Below are positions 53,267 to 62,895 of a stretch of DNA of 64,000 nucleotides, piece after piece. Numbering within the stretch: position 1 is the first letter of the stretch; every line of letters begins with the position of its first letter. The stretch covers positions 31,582,012-31,646,011 of the forward strand of contig CP154954.1 in assembly GCA_039621445.1 (NCBI GenBank). The letters are read 5' to 3'. This stretch comes from Euglena gracilis. Lineage: Eukaryota; Euglenida; Euglenophyceae; Euglenales. Made by a program: the position numbers and the translations under genes. The notes below the pieces were generated by a model, which searched no databases, had not been told where the DNA came from, and saw only the letters and a list, made by a program, of their open reading frames with translations.

Positions 53267-53574
53267 TTCCAGGCAAAGTTGAGGTTGGTGATTCCTAATT
53301 TGGTGTGGGTTAGTCCTAATTTGTTGTGGTAAGATCCTAATTTGTCAAAGATTTTCTCGCAGCAGATTCCTGATTTCGCCGTCCCAAAAATGGTGTCTCC
53401 CCCATTTCACCCCCACCCCGCGTCCCAGACACCCCCATTGGGATGTGCCACTCAAAAAAAAGGACATGTGCCTCTCAAATGAGAGCAGAGCTGGCGCTTT
53501 TTTGGTTTTTTTAAAAAACGGTTTTTTTTTGAAAATGAAATTTGACATAAGCACTACCGTCTCTGTGGGTTCCA

Positions 53575-53650
53575 AAGTGGGACGCGGGGGGGACGCGGGG
53601 GGGACGCAGGGGGGGGCGCGGGGGGGACGCGGGGGAGACACCCCCAATGG
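53575..53650 (+). repeat. GGGACGCGGG array
   Basis: Five to six ACGCGGGGGG units. An inverted counterpart (CCCCGCGTCCC) at 53415-53425 suggests the two ends of a ~250-bp element (about 53400-53655) with CACCCCCATTGG/CCCCCAATGG-like borders. Confidence 0.65.
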
Positions 53651-53805
53651 TGTGCGAAGTCCTAATTTTTGAAAGGTAACCAAGGATGGATATTGGATGT
53701 CGGCCCACATCGGGTTTATCCAAAACCTTGGAGACAGGCCGTATAACGGGTCAAGGCGCCCTTGACCCGTTTTACGCCCTGTATACAGGTAACAGCTATT
53801 TTCAA

Positions 53806-53912
53806 TGGCAACTGTCTCGGGGATAGGCAGTACAGTTGGCCATTTTCGGGACCCCCCCGGCCGCCCACGCGGCCGCTCGCCCCCCCCGGACCCCCCCTCC
53901 CCCCACTGTGCC
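53806..53912. mobile_element. Miniature element with GGGGATAGGCA ends
   Basis: GGGGATAGGCAGTACAGTTG (53819) and the right end TGTGCCTATC (to 53911) are inverted over 8-10 bp. The preceding 32-bp motif starting CAACTGTCTCGGGGATAGGC and ending ACAGTTG is repeated at 57537-57568. Inside are only C-runs and a gcggccg hairpin. Confidence 0.5.
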
Positions 53913-53999
53913 TATCATAAGCAAGAAAAAGACATTTTTTTGAGCAAAAATGGTCCAAAAATGGCCAAAAATGACCACTTTTTGGACCTGAAAATTTCA

Positions 54000-55150
54000 A
54001 AAAAAGTTCAACCTCAATGTCAACGACCTCAACCTCAATGTTACCTCAATGCCCAAAATTCAAAAAAATGAACTCACAAAAAGCATGGATTGGGCCATCT
54101 CCTCTTCTAAACCCTTCCTCAAAGGCAAGTTTGACAGCTTTTATGTCAATTTACAACATATGTGGGTGGAAACAAGAAAAAATAGTGGGGTGCCGATTCA
54201 AAACTTGAAATAAGTGACCAATTGCCCAATGTTTGAAAAAATCTAGGTAAGGTTCGGCAAATTTTGAAATTCTGGGAATTTTTCATTTCAATTGAAAAAA
54301 AATCAAAAAATTCGAATTTTTCGAAATTTCAAAAATCGCGGAACGCGAATCTTGGTATTCCTAATTCATCAGAATTATTGGTGCTCGGCGGAAGAGACTT
54401 GCATTTTGTGGACTGTGCAAAGGAAATCAAAATTCTACTGGACACATGGGGAGGAGGACCCTCTTCCCCAAAATGCCACCAGCGAGTTACATTCAGACAG
54501 CAGCACCCACGCCTGGGGGATTAGACATCCATACAGGAGGCATTGTTCAGGAAGGTTGGATGTCAAAGAACTAAGTGCAGCAATAAGCACCGTAAAAAGC
54601 CTAACAAAACCTAGAGAAACAGTTTTACTTTCAGTGGACAATCAGATAATTTATTATCACTGAACAAAGGGGGAAGGCAAAAAAGACCCCTTCAACACAA
54701 TGCTCAGAACATTTTTCAAATGGTGCATGGAGCACAAAATAAACCTGCAAGTAAAGTGGGTTCCTTCAAAAGGATGTCTTTCGGACCCCATAAGCAGATG
54801 GGAAATGGACAGGGGAGATTAATCACTGAACTTTTCTTCTTTTTTTTGAGTGCACGACATAACTTTTTGCATTGGGGGATTTCCTGTCCAAATGTGGAGT
54901 CTCGTGAAACATGGCTGTTTTTTGTTGTTGTTTTTATTCAAAGAAGCTTGTACGATGCAATTGTCTCCTGGTTTCCAGCATGATACTGGGGAATTGTTTC
55001 CACCTTGCACAGATAAACAGGAAATTTTTGGGGGGCTTTGTTCCACAATGTCTGCTTTGTTGCAAAATGGATAACATTTTTCACCAACAGGAATTCATTT
55101 GGGACGTCTTCATGTGTGGCAGCACGTCTACCCCACAATTTCAGGAATGT
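54000..55150. other. No recognised gene
   Basis: Begins with CCTCAACCTCAATGT repeats (54005-54055) related to 55928-56020. Frames 54264-54663 and 54911-55183 are unassigned. Confidence 0.35.
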
Positions 55151-55156
55151 CCCAGA

Positions 55157-55290
55157 TTTAGGTCCAGTGGCCATCATTTTTAGGTCCGGTGGACACTGTT
55201 TTTAGGTTCAGTGGACACTACTTTTAGGTTCTCTGGCCTGAATTTAGGTTCCGTGGCCCTCATTTTAAGCCCTGTGGCCACGATTCTCAG
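55157..55290 (+). repeat. 24-bp tandem array, TTTTTAGGTCCGGTGGACAC type
   Basis: Five to six imperfect units. Confidence 0.85.
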
Positions 55291-55464
55291 GTATGGTGGC
55301 CAACATCCCAGCAGTTAGCTGTAATTCAAGTTTTAGGTCGATGCTGATATTGGGGCAAAGTCCTAATTTTGGGTGGAAAATTTCTAATTTTTCGGTGCCA
55401 ACTCCTATTTTGGGAGGAAATGCCAGGTTTTTATATCGAGAACTGTGTCCCAGACACCGCCTGG

Positions 55465-55497
55465 GACACCGGTTCGGACGGTAGCCGAACCGGTGTC
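55465..55497. repeat. CCGGTTCGG palindrome, copy 3
   Basis: GACACCGGTTCGG and its exact inverse with a 7-nt loop; the same family as 36228-36269 and 52043-52122. The preceding ATTTT/CTAATTTT repeats (55355-55415) resemble those at 58.9 kb. Confidence 0.8.
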
Positions 55498-55927
55498 TGA
55501 GGCTTGTTTTGCAAAGTTTTTTTTCATTTCCATGCATACCAACCCCCCCCCCCATTTGGCCGCCCTCGGGGTGGCCCGGACCCCCCTTTTGGCCAAATAA
55601 GGGGGGGGACAAATGGGGGTCATGTCAGGTGGCAACTCGTTAAAAACAAAGTCAAGAAAGCGCGTTTTCTTTTTCATTTTTTTTTAAAAAAAACACATTC
55701 ATGGTCTTGGTTGGAAAATCTTTCTTTTAATTTCAGTCTCCCCCCGCTTGGGATCAGACATTGGAATGGTTTCAAGCAACAAAAGTAGGAATAATGGCAT
55801 AAAAATGGCCGATTTTGACTATTTTTGGGAAAACAACCAAAAAGACTGGTTTTTGTGACAATTTCGTTGATTTTAGGTTCATCCTTGTGATCAAGGAAGG
55901 GAAATTTGAAACCATCATCAAGGCTGG

Positions 55928-55976
55928 ATCGAGGTTGAGGTATTGAGGTTGAGGTTGAGGTTGAGGTTGAGGTTTT
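55928..55976 (+). repeat. GAGGTT hexanucleotide array
   Basis: Seven to eight units with one break (gaggtattgagg). Confidence 0.92.
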
Positions 55977-56999
55977 CCAACCTCCATCTTTCCTCAATGT
56001 CACCTCAATGCCAAAATCCAAAGGAAAACGACTCAACAACAAAGTGAATTGAAAAAGAGTGTTACAAAGAGAGGCAAATTACCTGGATTCAAGGTTCGGC
56101 GTTTTTTCCGTTTCGAATAATTCGAATTTTTCAAAGTTGAATTATTCGAATTTTTTGTGAGGAAAATTTCCAAAAATTCCACAGGGTGAAGCACTGCAAG
56201 GGGGATCTGTTTTCCTTCCGCTGGCTACAGTCCTTCCCACGGTGACGGCATTTCCAATAGGGTTGTGCCAATTAATCGTTTCGACCTGGCGAACGATTAA
56301 TCGCGATTAATCGGGGTGTCTCGGACGATAAACAATTAATTGGTCCCTTCCGATTTTTTGATGATGAAATCTGCCCGAGAATTTATCATTCAGACATAGA
56401 CCATTTCTTTGTGTGCCCGCTGACGAATTTTTGTTTCGTTGTTTGTTGACACGCAGAACGAAGCTTATTAGGAACTGCTGTATCTTAATCAGAATCGCGC
56501 GATGTTTCAGGGGCACGTTCGTTGACTCGTTGGCCACTTTTGGGGACAAGGCAATACAGTTGGTCAAACCTTGGGACCCCCCCTGTACAGTTCCAACCCC
56601 CCCTCCTGGGACCCCCCCCTCCCCCCCCACTTCCAACCCCCCCGAGACAGATGAAAAAAAATTATTGTTTTTCATCCATAACGTTGCATCGTGATAAAAT
56701 TGATCATTTTTTGAAAGGTAGGATTTCCTTGACCAACACGTTTTTGGGATGAAGTTTGGGCCATTTTTGACAAAATTCCGTTTTTGGTGTGGAAATGCAC
56801 CAGTTTTTTGGCACTTCTTTTAGGGGACAAGATTTTTGGCCATTTTTGGGTGTCAAGTGGGCGGACAAGGACACACAAAAGCTCATTTTTTTAAAAAAAA
56901 ATGCTTTTAAAAAAAAGAATGGCGAAGGATCGATTCTCAGGTCACGGTCACGGGGGTGTAACGGGGGGGGGGGGTAACGGGGGTAGCACCCCCTAAAAA

Positions 57000-57362
57000 A
57001 AAATACGTTTTTTAAAAAAAGAAAAAAAACCTCATGGAAGGTTTGGGGGATTTTTTTTGAAATGTTTTTTTTTAGAAAAAGGCCTTTTTTGATCTCTGCA
57101 GCTTCGAAGGCCGTAAAGGGTGCTGGCTTTCACACGTGCCATGAAAAGGATTTTCGGATGAAGGGTTTGGAAAAACTAAAAAAACGTCACTTTTTGATGA
57201 CCAAAAAAAATAACCTTAGAACTTTTTCCTCAAAAAATGGCCATTTCGCAAGGAAAAAGGTCAATTTTTACTTTTTCAAAAAGAAAACATGTTTTTTTTT
57301 GTTTTTTTCAAAAAAACATATTTTTTGTTCTTTTTTGAAAAAACAAAAAAACGTCAACCCTG
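57000..57362 (+). mobile_element. M3 element, copy 2 (left end missing)
   Basis: CCTCATGGAAGGTTTGGGGG, CTGCAGCTTCGAAGGCCGTA, GATGAAGGGTTTGGAAAAAC and the end ACGTCAACCCTG match 36552-36958. Confidence 0.7.
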
Positions 57363-57536
57363 GCTCAATTCCGCATGGTGTGCCAAGGGGGAGTGATTGA
57401 AGCGGCTTCCTGCCTTTCTGCTAAGTGTTTAAAGTGAAAACACCGGCTACCATTCTTTTTACAAGAGACAAATATTTCGTAAAATGCATCTGAATTCGCA
57501 AAATCCATCATTGCCAACCTCAATTGGACAAAAAAT

Positions 57537-57568
57537 GTCGCAACTGTCTCGGGGGTAGGCAGTACAGT
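57537..57568 (+). repeat. Repeated 32-bp CAACTGTCTCGG motif
   Basis: Same as 53806-53837 with one difference; CAACTGT and ACAGTTG arms are inverted. Confidence 0.75.
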
Positions 57569-57874
57569 TGTGATTTTCTGGTGACCCCCCCTCCCCCCCC
57601 TTGTACAGCTTCCAACCCCCCCCCCTCGGACCCCCCCTCTCCCCCCCTGTGCCTTGTCTCCTTTAACAACCGTTTTCATGGTGTACCACCAAGTAGTGTG
57701 CTATCTGACTGACTACCCCACGAGTTTTTGTTAATTTCAACAAGTATTGTGCATATTGTGGTTTACATCCACAATGACCGATTAATCGCCATGGGCCGAA
57801 TGATTCAATTAATCGGCGATGAGGAACGATTAATCGATTAATCGATCAATCGAAACAGCCCTATTTCGAAGGTA

Positions 57875-58795
57875 CTCACAGACAGAAAAAACATCTTCTC
57901 GAGAAGTACTTCAGGTAAATTTTGCCTGCCTTTTGCGGAAAATCCCGCTCGTGACTCCAACGGGGGGTTTTTTTTTGCCGGCCCCCCAAGCCATGGCCCC
58001 GCAGTTGCAGAAGTCCACCCCCACTCCGCAGAACCCTCCTGATAAAATGGACAAAAAACCAACCCCCTCCCCCAGACCACCCCACGCGCAGAAGCCCCCC
58101 CCCCCAAGCCACCCCACCCCGTACCGGGGGGGGGGGGAATTAAAGCTAGACAAAATTGGAAGCCGAAAAAATTGGTGCCAAACCTGAAAACAGCCCTGAA
58201 AAATTTGGCAGGTTTTGTTTGCAAGATGACTGGAAAAAGTGTGATTTTGAAATTTTTGAGGCAGGATTTTCAAAGCCGGAAAAATTTGGCAGTATTTCTG
58301 TACGCCAATATTTTCCCAATGAACTTTTTCGGCCTTCAAGTTTTTCCCCTAGTAGAAGCCAAAACCCCCTGCACCAAACCCTCTCTACATCTAGCCCAAA
58401 ACTAGCCAACATGTGGCCGAAAACTGGCCACCATCTGGTTCAGAACTGGCGTTCTTTGCCATTGAAAAGCAAACAGGAACAGCAACATGAACCAGAAAAC
58501 ACACACGTTGTTGGCCGTAATACAAACGGAGCAGTTTAGCAGGGACATGCTCAGGTCCAGATTACCAAACCTCCTTCCAATAAGTTCATTTCAAACTTCA
58601 GTAATTTCTTGCCCGTGAGATCTGAAACAGAGAAAAATGTACATTCACTAAAAGAATTGGCAAATTCACCATATGCTCCTGCATCCGGCTGGCATCTTAG
58701 AGTTGCCTGCATTGGCCTCTGAAAATTCAGAACTGGCACATCAAAATACCGCAGGCATTTGCTATACGAAATCAGCTTAACAACAGGACCCAGCT
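57875..58795. other. No recognised gene
   Basis: A G/C-run hairpin region (57960-58135) and short frames on both strands. The plus frame 58156-58539 (KFGRFCLQDDWKKCDFEIFE) has normal composition but is unassigned. Confidence 0.35.
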
Positions 58796-58799
58796 TCCG

Positions 58800-59140
58800 T
58801 CACGCCGTCGGCCAGCCGGGGTCATGGGGGGGGTCATTGGTGGGTCACAAGGGAACACCACATTCTTGGTGGCTAAATTGGGAATCACCGAACACGAATT
58901 TTTGGGGAAAATACTTAAATTAGGAATCCCCACCTAAAATTAGGATTTTGAAAAAATTAGGAATCACCATCCCAAAATTTGCGAAATTTATTCCTCAAAA
59001 TTAGGAATCCACCTGAAAATTTTGTCAAAGTGGGCATCATCGGCCGAATTTTTTCCGAAAAAAATTGGTCGAAAAGGGTCTTAGGTTGGGTCACGGGGCG
59101 GTCACGGGGGGGGGGGGTCACAGGTAACACCCCCTCTAAA
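58800..59140 (-). repeat. GTCACGGGGG arrays flanking ATTAGGAATC repeats
   Basis: GGTCATGGGGGGGGTCATTG (58818 on) and GGGTCACGGGG(GC)GGTCACGG (59088-59130) flank AATTAGGAATCACC repeats (58890-59020). It ends GGTAACACCCCCT, the inverse of the 47981 start. The same element family as 47978-48215, reversed. Confidence 0.65.
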
Positions 59141-59334
59141 GGCATTTTTTTGGGTCATGTGAAAGCATTTCCAAATCTGTGTTTTCTGGTGCAAAAAAGC
59201 ATGCTTTCAACATCCAAAAAAACAACAACAAAAAATGAATGAAGCTGCAGAGATAAAAAATTGAACTTTTTTTAAAAAAAAACTTTCAAAAAATATTCCC
59301 CCCAAACCCTCCATGACGTTTTTTTGTTTGTTTC

Positions 59335-59390
59335 CCGTTGTTTGTTGTTTGTTTGTTTGTTTGTTTGTTTGTTTGTTTGTTTGTTTGAAA
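59335..59390 (+). repeat. (TTTG)n microsatellite
   Basis: About ten TTTG units next to the left end of the PHD element; four more lie at 61099-61118 beyond its palindromic right side. Confidence 0.92.
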
Positions 59391-59466
59391 CCGTGTTAAG
59401 TCCACGATGTACACCGGCCGTGAAAACCGTGTTCAGTCCACGTGTACAGCGGTGGAAAACGTGTTT

Positions 59467-59710
59467 GTAACACGCTTTCCGTACAATGTACACGTGTTAC
59501 GAAAAAGTGTTAACACGCTTTCCGTACAATGTACACGTGTTACCAAAAAAGTAAACACGCTTTCCTGCGGTGTACACGTGTTACCAAAAGGAGTAAACAC
59601 GCTTTCCGTACAATGTACACGTGTTACGAAAAGAGTAAACACGCTTTCCTGCAATGTACACGTGTTACCAAAAAGAGTAAACACGCTTTCCATACACTGT
59701 ACACGTGTTA
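59467..59710 (+). repeat. 43-bp tandem array, left, order AABABA
   Basis: Six units of gtacacgtgttaccaaaa + agtaaacacgctttcc type. Variants alternate in the same order as 44690-44950. Confidence 0.9.
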
Positions 59711-59933
59711 CAAACACGATACATCTGCATTGTTCCGTGTTATAAATGAAAAATATTTTGTGGGGTTACAGCATAACTAGATTGCATGGACCGATGGACA
59801 TACTGCTCAACGGATGCAAGAAGCAACGCAGCGGCGGGAAGTTGGCGTATTGTGGGGGGGGAGGGTACGCAGACGCATGCTGCAAACACCTCGTGGCCTG
59901 TTGGCCAGGAACAATAGCACATCACGAAAGGCA

Positions 59934-60628
59934 TCACAAACATCCCGGGCATTTCCAGGGACGTTTGGGAGCTCGGCGCAGGTCAGCACACACAAAATGG
60001 TAGGTGTCCGCACAACTCACACAGGAAACAGACCGAGCTACGTCGGAGGTGGTGGGGAAGCCAACTTTCACACCACAACGGGGACATAAGATGTCACCGT
60101 TGGGAGACGGAAACAGAGCCGGAACAGTTGCCAAAAGTTGGTTTACGGTGGAATGTTCTGGGGCGGGAGGAGCCTCCCAGTTTAGCTGCCGACTCCACGC
60201 CGCCACGTTGCGGGCGGCAGTTGCCGCACTGCTCCCCGCTTTGTCGACATGTTCGTCGAACGAACCCGAAAATCTGTTCCAGCTCTCTCCGTACGGGCAG
60301 CAACGCAGGCGAGTTGTTGCTCGGGTGTTGCATACAACACCCGAGCATCAATGCACCAGCGGGCCCACCCCAAAAAAACAGTCGTCCAACGTCGCGTGTT
60401 GTACCCCATGGGCTGCGCAAACCCCCATGTATTCTGTAAAACAATTCAGGGCAGCCATGCGGTCGCGACGGTAATCTTTTGCCGAGACCAGATCTGGGGG
60501 GGAAGTTCACCAAGTAAGGCATCAATTTCCTCAGATGGAGATTTCACCTTCTGGAGGGATTCCACAAACTGCTTAACAGTGGGAGGGGCAGGCATGCGGG
60601 CCTCAGCGAGGTTAGCCAGGCGCATCAT
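59934..60628 (-). CDS. WAGW/PHD-family protein gene (most complete copy)
   Basis: Start at 60628 (MMRLANLAEARMPAPPT...). Order: N-terminal VKQFVESLQKV and EEIDALLGELPP; WTTVFLGWARWCIDARVL (about 60385-60330); RQLNWEAPPAPEHSTVNQLL; then a C-terminal finger CPRCGVKVGF...CVSCADTYHFVCADLRRAP ending KCPGCL-stop at 59934. The finger has C2...C2...H-x2-C...C2 spacing, as in PHD/RING-type fingers, which often read histone tails. One in-frame stop (about 60446) and one frame change (60330-60210) need short introns or are damage. No promoter is identified. It is the cargo of the 59378-60988 element. Function beyond the finger unknown. Confidence 0.6.
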
Positions 60629-60679
60629 GGCTGTGAAGGGTGTGAAGGCGTTTTAGAAACACGTTTTAGCATAATGCAA

Positions 60680-60820
60680 ACGTGTCACAAAAAAGTGTTA
60701 ACACGCTTTCCGTACAATGTACACGTGTTACCAAAAAAGTAAACACGCTTTCCTGCAGTGTACACGTGTTACCAAAAGGAGTAAACACGCTTTCCGTACA
60801 ACGTACACGTGTTACAAACA
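60680..60820 (+). repeat. 43-bp tandem array, right, order ABA
   Basis: Three units of the same repeat as 59467-59710, followed by an inverted acacggtacatttgcattgt/gtaccgtgtt hairpin (60815-60852). Confidence 0.88.
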
Positions 60821-60992
60821 CGGTACATTTGCATTGTACCGTGTTTGTAACACGGTACAATTGCATTTACCAAGGTACCCCATTTTTGTACACGTGTTTA
60901 CTATAATCGGCATTTTTTGCGCGAATCACGTGGACTTGAACAGGTTTTCACTACCGGTGTACATCGTGGACTCTTAACACGGTTTCAAACAT

Positions 60993-61091
60993 TGTTTCGT
61001 GTTCTGATCCCGCTTTTTTACCAGGAAAACCGGGGGCGCCTTCGGCGCCCCCGGTTTTCCTGGTAAAAAAGCGGGATCAGAACACGAAACA
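60993..61091. repeat. 99-bp perfect palindrome, 48-bp arms, 3-nt loop
   Basis: 60993-61040 is the exact inverse complement of 61044-61091, around loop ttc. The arms include TGTTTCGTGTTCTGATCCCG and ACCAGGAAAACCGGGGGCGC. In the 45.36-45.42 kb relative only the left arm and centre exist. Confidence 0.97.
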
Positions 61092-61269
61092 TCTTATAGT
61101 TTGTTTGTTTGTTTGTTTCCCCCAAAAACGCGATTTTTCCGTGGTCAAAAAGGGACCCAGAATGGTCATTTTTGAAGAAAAAAAATGGCAAAAATTGGGC
61201 CGCGCCATGCGCGCGGCCGGAATCATCAAAATTTCAGGAAAAAATGACCCCAAAAGTGCTTTTTTTGGA

Positions 61270-61400
61270 CTCAGCAATCGTTTCTAGGCCGCGCTCCGCG
61301 CGGCTGCCCCCCCCCCCCCCCCCCCGGGCGAGCACGCGGCTGCTCGTCCCCCCTTGCCCCCCCCCCGCTATGCTAATCTCCTATGCATGGGAGGGAGACG
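61270..61400. repeat. C-run block with gcgcgg hairpins
   Basis: ggccgcgctccgcgcggc, an ~18-nt C-run and gagcacgcggctgctcg. Similar in plan to 50750-50960. Confidence 0.5.
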
Positions 61401-61424
61401 CAATACCCTTTTTGTTGTAAAGGG

Positions 61425-61490
61425 GGTGTTGGGGACGCGGGGGGGACGCGGGGGGGGGGACGCGGGGGGGGGGGGGACGCGGGGGCACCA
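61425..61490 (+). repeat. GGGGACGCGGG array
   Basis: GGTGTTGGGGACGCGG and four ACGCGGGGG units. Same family as 53575-53650 and 62424-62450. Confidence 0.7.
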
Positions 61491-61791
61491 CCATTCCGGG
61501 TGCTATGCTGGCGTTTTTTTGATTTTTTTTAAAAAAAGTAAAAAAATTGTTTTTTTTAAAAAAAATTAAACTGGCAAAAAACGGGTTGTTTTTAAAATGC
61601 AGTTCTAAAAGGCATTGCCATCTACTTGCTCTGAAACGTTTCTTAAAAAAAAGCAGTTTTACAATGCATTACCATCTCCCTGTTCTGCCCAAAGCACCTT
61701 CACACCCATCCTGTTTCTTCTATTTCTATTTTTGGGGGAACTTGTTCGCTGTATGCATCCCCAAAACCACGACCCCCAAACGGCAGAGTCG

Positions 61792-61812
61792 AACCCTAAC
61801 CCTAACCCTAAT
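61792..61812 (+). repeat. Telomere-like CCCTAA tract
   Basis: Three CCCTAA units directly beside the M3 element. CCCTAA/TTAGGG-like sequence returns at 62145-62180 and 62203-62238. Confidence 0.8.
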
Positions 61813-62146
61813 CAAGGTTGTCGGCTCGTTTTTTGAAACAAAAAAACATGTTTTTTTTTAAAAAAAACGCCATGGAGGGTTTTTTTTGTTTTTTGGGTGT
61901 AAAATGTGCTGCATCCTTCGTAGTCTGCAAAGGGAGCTGGCTTTCACAACTGCGACACCTTGTCAACCACATCTTTTGGGATGAAGGGTCTGGAAAAACA
62001 AAAAAAAACGACACTTTTTGACGACCAAAAAAAAAATGACTTTCGAACTTTTTCCTCAAAAATGGCCATTTCAAAGGAAAAGCTCGTTTTTTTTTAAAAC
62101 AAATCGGTTTTTTGTTTTTTTGAAGAAAAAAAAAACGTCAACCCTG
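61813..62146 (+). mobile_element. M3 element, copy 3
   Basis: CAAGGTTGTCGGCTCG (61813) to ACGTCAACCCTG (62146), with the family interior (TTCGTAGTCTGCAAAGG, GATGAAGGGTCTGGAAAAAC). Flanks accctaat and accttaac match 6 of 8, but both lie in telomere-like sequence. Confidence 0.75.
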
Positions 62147-62249
62147 ACCTTAACCCAAACCCTAACCCTTACCCAAACCCGATTCCTTAAAGAACAAAAA
62201 TTGAGGGTTTGGGCTAGGGTTCGGGTTAGGGTAAGGGGCAGGTGGGGGT

Positions 62250-62895
62250 CGTAGGCGGGGAGCAAACAGATGTCGTTTTTTTGTTGGGAAAGAATAAAAT
62301 TTTGATTTCTCACTTGTTTTTGCAATGTTCTTTTTCTTTCTCCCCTCTTCATTTCATCACAGCAAGCATGCCGGGACATTGCAGAAACGCCTCTTCAAAA
62401 AAGGACACCAAGCCACTTGGTGGGGACGCGGGGGGACGCCGGGGGGGGACAACCCCCGAAATGTGTCTAGGACACGCTCGGGCATGAGGAGTGTGCCTAG
62501 GACAAGGACTTGGGCTGAGCCAGAACCCGGGGCAGGGGATGGCAACCGGTGGGGGCCTGGTGTGCCGCTCGGGGGGGGGGGGTTGGCCCCCCCCACCCCC
62601 GCCGCTCGCGCGCTTGCCCAAGAAAAAAAATCGTGAAAAAAATCACGGCCTTTTTGAGGCCTAAGAATGGCCAAAAATGACCATTTTCAGACATGAAATG
62701 GCAAATTTTGGGGGCGCGCACTCCATGCGGCCCTAGAAGCCCATGTTTTTTAAATCAAAAATGGCCCAAAAATGGCCAAAACAGACCACTTTTTGGAACC
62801 GAAACCACCAATTTTAGGACGCACGCCGCCCGCACGATCGCCCTCGGACCCCCCTCTCCCCCTGGCGCACCCGCCCGCGTGGCCGATCGCCCCCC
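62250..62895. other. GC-rich repeat remnants, no recognised gene
   Basis: GGGGACGCGGGGGGACGCC (62424 on), a G/C-run block (62565-62600), AATGGCCAAAAATGACC spacers and a C-rich end (62840-62900). Frames 62325-62636 and 62674-62357 are Gly/Pro-rich shadows. Confidence 0.45.

Larger units (their letters stand above)
56539..57663 (+). mobile_element. 1119-bp nested insertion, 3-bp TSD ttt
   Basis: The empty site in the 62.9-63.4 kb copy defines it exactly as 56542-57660, flanked by ttt. Ends GGGGACAAGGCA and the inverse of GGAGACAAGGCA. It carries C-run blocks near both ends, an inverted relative of E1/E2 (about 56700-56990) and an M3 copy (57000-57362), so it is itself composite. Confidence 0.82.
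56250..57870 (+). mobile_element. hAT-like element with ATTAATCG ends, copy 1 (contains a nested element)
   Basis: Ends TAGGGTTGTGCCAATTAATC (56258) and ...ATCGAAACAGCCCT (to 57862). Flanks atttccaa (56250-56257) and atttcgaa (57863-57870), 7 of 8 identical. GATTAATCG repeats fill both ends, as in many hAT MITEs. The 1119-bp insertion at 56542-57660 splits it; without that it equals the 62904-63392 copy inverted. On the minus strand VANESTNVPLKHRAILIKI then QQFLISF is conserved in both copies, a possible transposase trace. Confidence 0.82.
59378..60988. mobile_element. PHD element: ~1.6-kb inverted-repeat element carrying a WAGW/PHD-family gene
   Basis: About 60-bp inverted ends: GTTTGAAACCGTGTTAAG, tccacgatgtacaccgg, gtgaaaacc and agtccacgtg on the left (59385-59441); the inverse on the right (60927-60988). 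Inside come a six-unit 43-bp array (left), the minus-strand gene, then a three-unit array (right). The 44.6 kb copy has the same ends but lacks most of the gene. TSD not evident because (TTTG)n abuts the left end. Superfamily unknown. Confidence 0.78.

Noticed and set aside
61792-61812. True chromosome end
   Set aside because: Only three units, followed by more than 2 kb of ordinary repeats.
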